DNA of 64,000 nucleotides from CAJXQU01 sp965223825 (GTDB taxonomy: Bacteria > Pseudomonadota > Gammaproteobacteria > CAJXQU01). This document shows, one piece after another, positions 43,720-52,658 of the stretch (the stretch's first letter is position 1; each line of letters begins with the position of its first letter). Below the pieces are notes generated by a model, which had not been told where the DNA came from, made no database searches, and worked only from the letters and a program-made list of their open reading frames with translations. The translations under genes and the position numbers were made by a program. The stretch is from positions 2,976,001 to 3,040,000 of the forward strand of contig OZ245018.1 in the NCBI GenBank assembly GCA_965223825.1. Direction: 5' to 3'.

Positions 43720-44214
43720 TTACAGGTGTAAGGCTTTCTCGCCGCGGGCAATGCCGGTCACACCGGTTCGCACCACTTCGATTATGCCCGCACCGCTTAA
43801 CGTTTCGAGCATGGCATCCAGTTTGTCACCGGTGCCCGTCAACTCAATCGTGTAGGTCGTATCGGTGACGTCAATGATACGGCCGCGGAATATATCAGCT
43901 AAACGTTTGACCTCATCTCGGTTTTCTCCAGTGGCCTGGATTTTCACCAACATCAACTCACGTTCAATGTGTCGAACTTCATTCAAATCCATCAGCTTGA
44001 TCACATCAACCAACTTATTCAGTTGCTTCAAGATCTGCTCGACGATCGCGTCAGAACCACTCGTCACTAATGTCATGCGTGACATGGTTGGATCTTCCGT
44101 TGGCGCAACCGTTAAGGATTCAATATTGTAAGCACGTGCTGAAAACAAACCTGCAACACGTGATAAAGCACCTGCTTCGTTTTCAAGCAGAATTGATATG
44201 ATATGTCTCATCAA
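43720..44214 (-). CDS. ilvH: Acetolactate synthase small (regulatory) subunit
   Basis: The small subunit activates acetolactate synthase and gives it valine feedback control. The 164-residue protein starts MMRHIISILLENEAGALSRVAGLFSARAYNIESLTV, the ACT domain, with the valine-binding residues, and has the second ACT-like part ELTGTGDKLDAMLETL. Its start overlaps the ilvI stop by four bases. Confidence 0.96.
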   Translation of the reverse strand: MMRHIISILLENEAGALSRVAGLFSARAYNIESLTVAPTEDPTMSRMTLVTSGSDAIVEQILKQLNKLVDVIKLMDLNEVRHIERELMLVKIQATGENRDEVKRLADIFRGRIIDVTDTTYTIELTGTGDKLDAMLETLSGAGIIEVVRTGVTGIARGEKALHL

Positions 44215-45929
44215 GCCAGCTCCCGATCAGGTGGTAATTGCATTTCGTGATGGCCTTTACCGGCTGCGATCATCGGATAAACGTTTTCAGTTTGATCCGT
44301 GACGATATCCATCAGAACAAGACGATCTTTCATCGCCAATGCTTCTTCCAATGCGGGTCGAACATCTGCGGTTTTCTCAACACGCATGCCGACATGACCA
44401 AAGGATTCGGCCAGCTTCACAAAATCTGGTAAAGCATCCATGTAGGAATGCGAATAACGGCGATCGTAAAAGAACTCCTGCCATTGTCTCACCATGCCCA
44501 TGTAGCGATTATTCAAGCTAATAATCTTGATCGGTAAACCGTATTGCAAGCAAGTCGAAAGCTCTTGAATACACATGACCAGCGACGCTTCACCACTAAT
44601 GCAACAGACTTCTTCGTCCGGAAACGCAAGTTTAACGCCCATCGCTGCCGGTACGCCGAAACCCATCGTGCCGAGGCCGCCAGAGTTGATCCAACGACGC
44701 GGCTTATCGAATTTGTAATATTGCGCGGCCCACATTTGATGCTGGCCGACGTCGGACGTAATGTACGCTTCGCCATTGGTCAAATCGCACAATTCTTCTA
44801 GAACATATTGTGGCTTGATGATGTCGCTATTGCGATCGTAACGCATGCAATCAACTGCGCGCCATTTTGCGATCTGCTGCCACCAAGGCGCTGAGATCAT
44901 GCTCATTGGTTCAGGCCCTGCTGCGCGGATCAGTTCATTCATTTCTGAAAGCACGTTCGTGACGCTACCAACGATCGGAATATCCACCGCGACATTTTTT
45001 GAAATTGACGCCGGATCAATATCAATATGGACAATCTTCGCATTCGGACAAAATTGCTCCAGATTACCGGTCACACGATCATCAAAACGCACGCCGATCG
45101 CGATCAAGACATCGCAATGATGCATGCCCATATTTGCTTCATACGTGCCGTGCATGCCGAGCATTTGCAGATTTTGTGGATCAGACGCAGGAAAAGCACC
45201 CAATCCCATCAAGGTTTGCGTGATCGGATAACCCAACATACGAGTAAAGTCGATCAGATGCTCTGCCGCGTTATCCAACACCACACCACCACCGGAATAA
45301 ATCATCGGTTGTTTGGCTGAGAGGATCAGATCCACTGCGCGTTTAATCTGGCCGCTGTGACCTTTTGTCACTGGCTTGTATGAACGCATTTCTACCGTTT
45401 CAGGATAGTGGTACTCGTGCACATCCGCTGTGATGTCTTTTGGGATGTCGACAACGACAGGACCGGGACGACCGGTTGTCGCAACATGAAATGCTTTTTT
45501 GATCGTTTCAGCCAGTTCACTGACATCACTGACCATAAAGTTGTGCTTAACGCAGGGACGCGTAATACCGACATTATCCACTTCTTGGAATGCATCATTG
45601 CCGATCAAGTGACGTGGCACTTGTCCCGTCAACACGACCATCGGAATGGAGTCCATATGCGCCGTCGCGATACCTGTGACGCAGTTCGTTGCACCCGGAC
45701 CGGATGTGACGAGAACCACACCCGCTTTACCGGTCGCACGCGCATAGCCATCCGCCGCATGTGTTGCACCTTGCTCGTGTCTTACGAGGATATGTTTGAC
45801 CTTCTCTTGTTTGAAGATCGCATCATAGATATGCAGTACCGCACCGCCGGGATAACCGAAGATAAACTCGACGCCTTCATCCGCCAGCGCGCGAAGTAGT
45901 ATTTCAGCACCTCTTAATTTTTCAGCCAC
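44211..45929 (-). CDS. ilvI: Acetolactate synthase large (catalytic) subunit
   Basis: The thiamine-diphosphate enzyme joins two pyruvates, or pyruvate and 2-ketobutyrate. The 572-residue protein has FGYPGGAVLHIYDAIF with the catalytic glutamate further on in LVRHEQGATHAADGYAR, VTSGPGATN, and the ThDP-binding GEASLVMCIQELST to LNNRYMGMV; in most enzymes the first motif is GDGS, here it is GEAS at that place, which is also found in some acetolactate synthases. The start is GTG at 45929 with GGTGAG seven bases upstream. A 13-codon ORF beginning at 45963 ends over the start codon and may couple translation. Confidence 0.95.
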   Translation of the reverse strand: MAEKLRGAEILLRALADEGVEFIFGYPGGAVLHIYDAIFKQEKVKHILVRHEQGATHAADGYARATGKAGVVLVTSGPGATNCVTGIATAHMDSIPMVVLTGQVPRHLIGNDAFQEVDNVGITRPCVKHNFMVSDVSELAETIKKAFHVATTGRPGPVVVDIPKDITADVHEYHYPETVEMRSYKPVTKGHSGQIKRAVDLILSAKQPMIYSGGGVVLDNAAEHLIDFTRMLGYPITQTLMGLGAFPASDPQNLQMLGMHGTYEANMGMHHCDVLIAIGVRFDDRVTGNLEQFCPNAKIVHIDIDPASISKNVAVDIPIVGSVTNVLSEMNELIRAAGPEPMSMISAPWWQQIAKWRAVDCMRYDRNSDIIKPQYVLEELCDLTNGEAYITSDVGQHQMWAAQYYKFDKPRRWINSGGLGTMGFGVPAAMGVKLAFPDEEVCCISGEASLVMCIQELSTCLQYGLPIKIISLNNRYMGMVRQWQEFFYDRRYSHSYMDALPDFVKLAESFGHVGMRVEKTADVRPALEEALAMKDRLVLMDIVTDQTENVYPMIAAGKGHHEMQLPPDRELA

Positions 45930-46025
45930 TTTTTCTCACCAATTTAGCCATGTTTTCACGCATGGCAATTATCCTTAAAGTCAATTTCGCTCCAGCACAT
46001 CCTGATCCGCGTTGAAGTCGTCTAT

Positions 46026-46093
46026 CTACACCAGCCGTTTTTGCTTATCAGCATGTGCAAAACGCATACGGGATCTCTCCCTAAAACGGCTGG
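46026..46093 (-). promoter_or_regulatory. Structured leader RNA of ilvI with embedded short ORF
   Basis: In the leader of ilvI the minus strand holds CCAGCCGTTTT (46083-46093) and its perfect complement AAAACGGCTGG (46031-46041), an 11-pair stem closing a 41-base loop. Within the loop GGGA-GAGA-TCCC makes a small hairpin with a GNRA-type loop. A 13-codon ORF (46067 down to 46026, MRFAHADKQKRLV) has GGGAG as its ribosome site, buried in that small hairpin, and its translation would run through the distal arm of the long stem. It has no excess of Ile, Val or Leu codons, so it is not a classical ilv attenuator. Confidence 0.5.
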
Positions 46094-46105
46094 GAAAAGC
46101 GCCAT

Positions 46106-46135
46106 ATAATGACTGAAACTCGACCTTCAGGTCAA
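46106..46135 (-). promoter_or_regulatory. Candidate ilvIHC promoter with overlapping palindrome
   Basis: TTGACC (46130-46135), an 18-base spacer and CATTAT (46106-46111) on the minus strand. The palindrome GACCT-GA-AGGTC covers 46122-46133, overlapping the -35 box, a plausible operator. Transcription would start near 46099, giving a leader of about 170 bases. The remaining upstream gap to proS shows only a repeat (listed next) and no gene that I can support. Confidence 0.55.
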
Positions 46136-46291
46136 TGTTTTGTAACAATTTCAACTAAATGTGATGATCACGCGTTAACATGACGCTATCCGCCCATCTC
46201 TTGATGAGACTTTTTCATGATGCATTCCTCCATTTAAATACCAGCATCTGCTTGAAGTCGGCGGTAGAAAAACACTGCCTAACTCAAGCGA

Positions 46292-46317
46292 AATGATCTG
46301 TTCCAGAATGATCTGTT
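46292..46317. repeat. Direct repeat upstream of proS
   Basis: AATGATCTGTT occurs twice, 15 bases apart, 98 to 123 bases before the proS start. No promoter elements could be firmly placed around it. It may be a tandem regulator site or chance. Confidence 0.4.
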
Positions 46318-46414
46318 GTAGAATTCTGCGCTTAACTAAACAAGCCGTTTGGAAATGGCTTTTGCGATGCTGACACACCGCACTTACTTAAAATAATCAC
46401 CACGAGATTTCTGT

Positions 46415-48121
46415 ATGCGTTTATCCAACACACTCATCCCTACCCTGCGTGACGCACCGGCCGATGCCGAAGTGATCAGCCACAAGTTAATGTTACGGGC
46501 GGGCATGGTCCGACAGATCGCGTCAGGTGTGTACAACTGGCTACCGATTGGGTTGCGCGTGTTGCGTAAAGTTGAAGCGATTGTTCGCGAAGAGATGAAC
46601 CGTGCCGGTGCTCAAGAAGTCCTTTTACCGACAGTGCAGCCTGCTGGTTTATGGGAAGAATCCGGTCGCTGGGAACAATACGGCCCTGATCTATTACGTA
46701 TGAAAGATCGTCATGATCGCGAATTCTGCTATGCACCAACAGCGGAAGAAGTGATCACCGGGTTGGTCCGTGATGAGATCCGCAGCTACAAACAATTACC
46801 CGCGACGTTTTATCAGATCCAAAATAAATTTCGTGACGAAGTGCGCCCACGTTTCGGCATAATGCGTGGCCGTGAATTCCTCATGAAAGACGCCTATTCA
46901 TTCCATCTCAATCAAGAATCTCTCGAACAAACCTACGGTGACATGTACAACGCCTACACGCGCATTTTTACACGATTGGGTTTAACGTTTCGTCCGGTTG
47001 AAGCTGACACTGGAAATATCGGCGGCAGCGCCTCACACGAATTTCACGTACTCGCAGACTCCGGCGAAGACAGTATCGCCTTTAGTAGTGAAAGTGATTA
47101 CGCCGCCAATGTTGAATTAACACCATGTCCAAAACCCAGTAAAGAACGTCCCTTACCATCCGCGACAATGCAACGCGTTTCAACACCGGGTCAACATACG
47201 ATCGTGGAAGTTAGCGGCTTTTTAAAGGTTGAGACAAAGCAGATTTTAAAAACCCTGATCGTAGAAGGGCATGACGATTCGCTAGTAGCATTAGTGATAC
47301 GTGGCGATCATGAGTTGAACAAGATCAAAGCAGAAAAACATGATCTAGTCGCCACCCCATTAACTTTTGCCAGCGCGTCAAGAATAAAAAAAATGACCGG
47401 CTGCGCTATTGGTTCAATCGGTCCGGTTGGTCTGGAAATTCCGATGATTGTCGATCAGGACGCGGCGAACACAGCGGACTTCGTTTGTGGTGCAAATCAG
47501 GAAGATCAGCACTTGACCGGCGTTAATTGGGAGCGCGATCTTGCGAAACCAGTGATCGCTGATATTCGTAATATTCAGGAAGGCGAAACCAGCCCAGATG
47601 GCCAAGGGACTGTGCGGATTGCTAAAGGCATTGAAGTAGGTCACATCTTCCAACTCGGCACAAAATACAGCCAGAGTATGAAAGCCACGTGCTTGGATGA
47701 AAACGGTAAAACCGTCGATCTGATCATGGGCTGTTATGGTATCGGAGTTTCACGAATTGTGGCTGCTGCTATCGAACAAAACAATGATGACTCAGGTATT
47801 ATCTGGCCCGATGCGATCGCACCATTTCAAGTCGCGATCGTTCCCGTCAATGCGCACAAATCCATGCGTGTGATGAAAAAAGCCACCGATTTATATGACA
47901 CATTGCTTGCGAGAGGCGTCGACGTATTATTGTGTGATCGAAAAGAACGCCCTGGAGTCATATTTAATGATTTGGAGTTGATCGGCATCCCACATCGCAT
48001 CGTCCTCAGCGATCGCGGATTGGACGCTGATGAAATCGAATATAAAGGACGACGCGATGAAGAAAGTACCGCGATCAAGGCAGACGAAATTTTAGACTTT
48101 ATTAACGAAAAACTAACTTAA
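46415..48121 (+). CDS. proS: Prolyl-tRNA synthetase, bacterial type
   Basis: ProS charges tRNA-Pro. The 568-residue protein is the long bacterial form: class II motif 1 and 2 regions (LPTVQPAGLWEESGRW, FRDEVRPRFGIMRGREFLMKDAYSFH), an INS editing domain in the middle (about 225-410, with SASRIKKMTGCAIGSIGPVGL), motif 3 YGIGVSRIVAAAIEQ, and a C-terminal anticodon-binding domain (VAIVPVNAHKS). The ATG at 46415 matches the usual N-terminus (MRLSNTLIPTLRDAPADAE). It is divergent from ilvI. Confidence 0.97.
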   Translation: MRLSNTLIPTLRDAPADAEVISHKLMLRAGMVRQIASGVYNWLPIGLRVLRKVEAIVREEMNRAGAQEVLLPTVQPAGLWEESGRWEQYGPDLLRMKDRHDREFCYAPTAEEVITGLVRDEIRSYKQLPATFYQIQNKFRDEVRPRFGIMRGREFLMKDAYSFHLNQESLEQTYGDMYNAYTRIFTRLGLTFRPVEADTGNIGGSASHEFHVLADSGEDSIAFSSESDYAANVELTPCPKPSKERPLPSATMQRVSTPGQHTIVEVSGFLKVETKQILKTLIVEGHDDSLVALVIRGDHELNKIKAEKHDLVATPLTFASASRIKKMTGCAIGSIGPVGLEIPMIVDQDAANTADFVCGANQEDQHLTGVNWERDLAKPVIADIRNIQEGETSPDGQGTVRIAKGIEVGHIFQLGTKYSQSMKATCLDENGKTVDLIMGCYGIGVSRIVAAAIEQNNDDSGIIWPDAIAPFQVAIVPVNAHKSMRVMKKATDLYDTLLARGVDVLLCDRKERPGVIFNDLELIGIPHRIVLSDRGLDADEIEYKGRRDEESTAIKADEILDFINEKLT

Positions 48122-48175
48122 ATACTGAGCTGAAGATGATAGAAATGCGTGGTCTTGTCAGATCAGCTAATCGCT

Positions 48176-49862
48176 CTAACTCATCGTCGATTCATCAGTG
48201 CGCTCTAATTCTTCGTAAGCGTCACCTTCTTCAAGATGAAAAGGGTGTGAATGCGTGAAGCTTGGAGTTTTCCAACGCATGCGGGCCGGTGCAGAACTTT
48301 TCTGTGTTCGTTCATGCGAGCTTTCCACATCTATTCGTTGTAATGTCGTGAAATTTAATGGCAGTAAAACGTGCATTTCCGTTCCATCATTCGGACGTGA
48401 TTCTGCCCAGATAAGTCCATGATGCAATTCAATAATTTCTCGACAGATCGCTAAGCCCAAACCCGTACCTGCGACACCAGTGGCTGATCGCGTGCTCTGC
48501 GCAAACTTTTCAAAAATCGTTTCCAACTCCGACTCAGGAATGCCAATCCCCTGATCGCGAACAATGATCTCCATCGCGTCTTTTTCAAAAGAGTCACTGG
48601 TGCGACGACCGACTGGAATTCGCGCCTTTGTCGTGCTGATGCTGATCGTATCGTTCGGCTTGCTAAACTTCATCGCATTGGACAACAAGTTCGTGACCAC
48701 CTGCCCGATAAAAATCTCATCTAGCACTGCCTCGTTGAGCTCATCCGAAAGGTGTAAATCCACGTGTAAATTCAATTCGAGCAAACGTGTTTCCTGCTCG
48801 TCTAAACGCGATCGAATCAAGGCGTTTATATCGTGTTCTTTGAACTTCATCTGCATCCGTGACGCTTCGAACTTTGCTAAGTCTAAGACGTCATCCACCA
48901 ACATAATTAAGCGGTTTCCACTTTCTTCAATGCGGGTAAAATATTTCCCTAAGTTCTGACGGGACTCGGTTTCGAGCTTTTTCAAGCCAAAACGGGAAAA
49001 ACTTAAAATAGCGTGGACTGGCGTGCGCAGTTCATGCGTCATATTGGAGAAATTCGCTTTTGATTTCATTTGCTCGCTCAGCTTCTTCCTTCGCAGCTAG
49101 CAAATCTTTGGTTTTACTTTTTACGAGCGCTTGTAACTGTTCATGATGATCGCGTAACTCATGTTCTTTTTCTTCGACTAAGCTCAATGCTTGCTCGAGG
49201 GCATCGGTTTTCTTTTCAAGGTTGAAAAGGTTGATCTGCCCTTGCCAATACGAATCAATGACTCGGTGCCCCACGGAATACACAAAAATCCCGTAGAACA
49301 TGATCATAAAACACAGGGAAATCGCTTCTGGGTATCCTGCAAACCCGAGCACACAACAGGTCAACATGATCGGTGCCCAAGCACTGACAATAAAAGTGGT
49401 CCATAACCGTGGGAACATCGCCATCGTACCGATCGCCGCGCCGGTTACGCCACACGCCGCTAACATAACCAGTAATGACGTGATCGAAAAACCACTAAAG
49501 GTCAGGACAATGCTGGTAAAAAGCCCCGTTAATACGGCACTGACAACGCTTAAATGAGCATACGTGAGCAAGCTTTGATTGAGGGTACTGGAGACAGCAT
49601 GCTGGACGTGTTTAGCAAATAAAAAACGCACAATACTGGTCGCCAGCAAGCCAATACACAACGGCCCGTGCCAGTACAGGTTATCACGCACATCCGCGCT
49701 GACGACCAACATAAACAACACAAGAAACAAGTATGGAATGATCGTTATGCGCCCGCGTCTTCCCAGTTCACGCGCGGCACGTTGATGAATTCGCTCGGCC
49801 TGCTCGGCAGGGATGCGTCTCAACAAGCGGTGTGGCTCTATCAATTTCAGCCAATCTTTCAT
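48176..49862 (-). pseudogene. Sensor histidine kinase split by a 2-base frameshift
   Basis: Two overlapping reading frames join into one kinase. The upstream part (49862-49032) has six membrane helices (about 38-200) and a coiled coil (205-268) ending RANEIKSEF; it then runs into LQYDA and a stop. The downstream frame continues with SNMTHELRTPVHAILSFSRFG, the phosphoacceptor helix, then HATPase boxes NLLSNAMKFS, DQGIGIPESE and GTGLGLAI. Kinases of this type read KSEF-L-(S/A)-NM-(S/T)HELRTP. Adding back one CT pair at 49045-49050 (TTTCTCC to TTTCTCTCC) restores this exactly, so a single dinucleotide deletion, real or a sequencing error, broke the gene. No regulator gene is adjacent. It follows proS convergently. 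Confidence 0.8.
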
Positions 49863-49930
49863 GACGTAAATTATCGGCGAAAACGTTAAGAACTTGATCC
49901 TCTGAGAATTACGTCGGGATAAACACCCGC

Positions 49931-51202
49931 TTATTTCGCGCTGGATTCATACAATTCCCGTAGCGGTGTCTGCATAGAATCTCGCAGACTGCTAAATGCT
50001 TTGCCCAGTTCGCCGTGTAATTGTCGTTCCCAAAAATCCTTCTGCTCGCCATCTGGCTCACCAGTCAACGGCAAGCCACCGGGTAGCGCCATGTACAAAG
50101 AGAACAAGCTTTCAGTTCCCAGATCGCGCATGAGCAACCAGCCACCTTCTTCACCGCGCACCGCCCAGTCTATGCGGCTTAGGGTGCGTAGAATCTCAGC
50201 GATGCGATCATCATCCATATCCGGTTCGAGGATTAACAGTTCAGAATATGTCACCGGATCACCACGCACTTGACCGCGCCATATTTGGCCGACAACACGG
50301 AACGTATCGACGAACAAATTGCCCGCGTGATTATCCTTCTTGCGTGCATAACGCCGGTAAATCATATGACAGCGGGTTATTTCAGCTCCGAGTAGCACGA
50401 TCACCCAGGAGAGAAATATCCACAAAAGAAACAAGGGAACACTGGCAAATGCCCCGTAGATCGCCTCCTGACTTGGAAAATGTGTCACGTAATAGGCAAA
50501 CCCACGTTTTGCCAACTCAAATAATGACGCTGCGATCACTGCCCCCAACGCCGCACTTTTCAGTGAGACATTACGATTTGGTAACACGCGATAGATCAGA
50601 CCAAAAGCGACCGCAGAGAGCAAAAATGGAATGATCGTTAACAGACGTTTTTTCAATTGCAGGGTTTGATCAACCTCACTAAAAACCGATAACGAAACCA
50701 AATAGGACGTCAGCGCAAACCCAAGACCGACAAGCATCGGCCCCAACGTTAAAATTGCCCAGTAAGTTAAAAACCGCGTCAGTATTTTCCGCTTCGATCG
50801 CACTCGCCAGATGCGATTAAACGTGACTTCGATCGTACTCATCATGGACAACACCGTGACGAATAAAAACAAAAAACCCACTAATCGCAAACCCGCTGCT
50901 TTATCCGTAAATTGGTGCAAATAATTTTGCAAAGTCTCACCGGAGGCCGGTACAAAATTATTAAAAACAAACATCTCGATGTCTTGCTCAAGGCCGTCAA
51001 ATACGGGAAATGCGGCCAGGGTTGAAAACATCACTGTCATCAACGGCACCATCGACAATAAACTCGTGTACGTTAGTGATGCTGCCACACCGCGACAGTT
51101 ATCCTCCTCAAAATGTTTCAGCACAAATTTGATGAAATCGACTACACGAAACAAGATTGCGTGAGCGCGTGCAAAAACAGACGTAATTCCCGTCATTAAC
51201 AT
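49931..51202 (-). CDS. YihY/BrkB family inner-membrane protein
   Basis: A six-helix inner-membrane protein of the YihY family (once called RNase BN in error). Landmarks are RGVAASLTYTSLLSMVPLMTVMF, the TIEVTFNRIWRV segment, GALGAVIAASLFELAKRGFAYYV-like helices and FLLWIFLSWVIVLLGAEIT. The last 140 residues form a soluble extension that ends in a Leu/Arg-rich segment. Function is unknown; the family has been linked to envelope or export processes. The start is uncertain among GTG 51220, ATG 51202 and ATG 51196; I chose 51202. It is divergent from arsC. Confidence 0.88.
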   Translation of the reverse strand: MLMTGITSVFARAHAILFRVVDFIKFVLKHFEEDNCRGVAASLTYTSLLSMVPLMTVMFSTLAAFPVFDGLEQDIEMFVFNNFVPASGETLQNYLHQFTDKAAGLRLVGFLFLFVTVLSMMSTIEVTFNRIWRVRSKRKILTRFLTYWAILTLGPMLVGLGFALTSYLVSLSVFSEVDQTLQLKKRLLTIIPFLLSAVAFGLIYRVLPNRNVSLKSAALGAVIAASLFELAKRGFAYYVTHFPSQEAIYGAFASVPLFLLWIFLSWVIVLLGAEITRCHMIYRRYARKKDNHAGNLFVDTFRVVGQIWRGQVRGDPVTYSELLILEPDMDDDRIAEILRTLSRIDWAVRGEEGGWLLMRDLGTESLFSLYMALPGGLPLTGEPDGEQKDFWERQLHGELGKAFSSLRDSMQTPLRELYESSAK

Positions 51203-51276
51203 AGACGTTCTGAACTCCACCAGAAAATTTCGTTACAATAGCGATCGTAACCTAAACCACGTAAAAAGGATGAACG

Positions 51277-51624
51277 ATGTCTGTGACAATTTACCATAAC
51301 GCCCGCTGCTCTAAATCTCGTCAGACCCTCGCCTTACTTGAAGAAAAAGGCCAAGCGATCAACATCGTTGAATATTTAAAAACACCGCCCGATGCTGACA
51401 CGATCAAAAGCCTCTTGCAAAAACTCGACATGCAACCGCGTGAGTTAATGCGTAAAAAAGAAGCCGCGTATAAAGAAAATAATCTAGCGAATGCTAATTT
51501 AAGTGATTCGGATCTAATCGACGCAATGCTCGAAAACCCGATTTTAATCGAGCGCCCGATCGTCGTCGCTAACGGTAAAGCGGCCATTGGTCGCCCACCT
51601 GAAAACGTGCTTGAGATTCTTTAA
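51277..51624 (+). CDS. arsC: ArsC/Spx-family thioredoxin-fold reductase
   Basis: A 115-residue ArsC-family protein. The N-terminal YHNARCSKSRQTLALLEE contains the catalytic cysteine 10 of the glutaredoxin-coupled arsenate reductases, and ENPILIERPIVVANGKAAIGRPPENVLEIL in the C-terminal third matches arsenate reductase ArsC, including the arginine of IERP and GRPP. The gene is not in an ars operon but in the widespread arsC-wrbA-DUF2069 cluster of gammaproteobacteria, so a housekeeping reductase role is equally likely. A good AAAGGA site precedes the ATG. Confidence 0.88.
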   Translation: MSVTIYHNARCSKSRQTLALLEEKGQAINIVEYLKTPPDADTIKSLLQKLDMQPRELMRKKEAAYKENNLANANLSDSDLIDAMLENPILIERPIVVANGKAAIGRPPENVLEIL

Positions 51625-51627
51625 GAC

Positions 51628-52239
51628 ATGCTCAAAATTCTGGTTCTGTTTTATAGTCGACACGGCAACGTCGCAGAAATGGCGCGTTTGATTGCGCGAG
51701 GTATTGAACGCGTCGATGATTGCGAAGCCGTTATTCGAACCGTACCGAATGTCTCAACAGAATGCGAAGCCGTCGCGGATCGAATTCCCAGCTCCGGTGC
51801 CGCTTATGCTTCACTCGACGATCTTCGTGAATGCGATGCGCTTGCGCTTGGTAGTCCGGTACATTTCGGCAATATGGCATCTCCGATGAAATACTTTTTC
51901 GATAACACGTCCGAACTCTGGCTCACCGGCACTTTGGTGAATAAACCAGCCGCCGTGTTCACTTCTTCTGCCAGCTTGCACGGTGGACAAGAAACCACCT
52001 TGATCAGCATGATGTTACCGCTCATGCATCACGGCATGATGCTACTCGGTATTCCGTATACCGAAGCTGATCTGATCACCACAAAAACTGGCGGCACACC
52101 CTACGGTGCCAGTCATGTCTCGGGCGCTGATAACGCAAACACCATTTCTGATAGTGAAAAAAACCTCTGCATCGCACTCGGCAAACGACTTGCAGAAACC
52201 ACGCACCGTTTACATTTCGGCCACGCAAAATCACCGTAA
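51628..52239 (+). CDS. wrbA: NAD(P)H:quinone oxidoreductase, WrbA family
   Basis: WrbA is an FMN flavodoxin-like enzyme that reduces quinones by two electrons. The 203-residue protein has the FMN phosphate loop LVLFYSRHGNVAEMA at the start, GSPVHFGNMASPMKYFFD, and SSASLHGGQETTLISMMLPLMHHGMMLLGIPY, all typical of the family. It follows arsC by three bases and is followed by a DUF2069 gene. Confidence 0.93.
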   Translation: MLKILVLFYSRHGNVAEMARLIARGIERVDDCEAVIRTVPNVSTECEAVADRIPSSGAAYASLDDLRECDALALGSPVHFGNMASPMKYFFDNTSELWLTGTLVNKPAAVFTSSASLHGGQETTLISMMLPLMHHGMMLLGIPYTEADLITTKTGGTPYGASHVSGADNANTISDSEKNLCIALGKRLAETTHRLHFGHAKSP

Positions 52240-52259
52240 CTCAATCTCCAACGACATTT

Positions 52260-52622
52260 ATGAATAGACAAACTCTGGCAAGAACTGCCACCCTGATCGG
52301 GTATTTCGGACTATTAATTTTAGTTATTGTTTGGTCGATCAATCCCACCCAGCTTGATCGAAGTTCAACCGTTATCGCATTAGTCTTCGGCGGCATTCCG
52401 TTATTAATCGGCATGTTTGGAATTTTACGTCGTAATGCTTACACCCACGCATGGATTAGCATGATTACGCTGGGCTATTTCATTCATGGCGTCACCGAAT
52501 TATGGAGCCAACCTGATAATCGTATTTACGCCAGCCTAGAAGTTAGTTTAAGCATTCTGCTGTATTTAGGAGCAAGTTTTTTTGCACGTTTCCGTGCACA
52601 AGAATTAAAAGGCAAACGGTGA
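52260..52622 (+). CDS. DUF2069 small membrane protein
   Basis: 120 residues with four hydrophobic segments (about 13-28, 38-58, 68-84, 94-112) and the short conserved elements LVFGGIPLLIG, ISMITLGYFIHGVTELW and SLSILLYLGASFFARFRA. These match DUF2069, a family of unknown function encoded next to arsC and wrbA in many gammaproteobacteria. It ends the three-gene plus-strand group. Confidence 0.85.
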   Translation: MNRQTLARTATLIGYFGLLILVIVWSINPTQLDRSSTVIALVFGGIPLLIGMFGILRRNAYTHAWISMITLGYFIHGVTELWSQPDNRIYASLEVSLSILLYLGASFFARFRAQELKGKR

Positions 52623-52658
52623 GTTTTTAAATTTTAGCCACAGATTTTAAATAAAAAT

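Noticed and set aside
46190..46219. Ten-codon ORF MKKSHQEMGG with GGAGGA in front, on the ilvI strand
   Set aside because: It lies upstream of the predicted ilvI promoter and has no amino-acid bias; too short to support.
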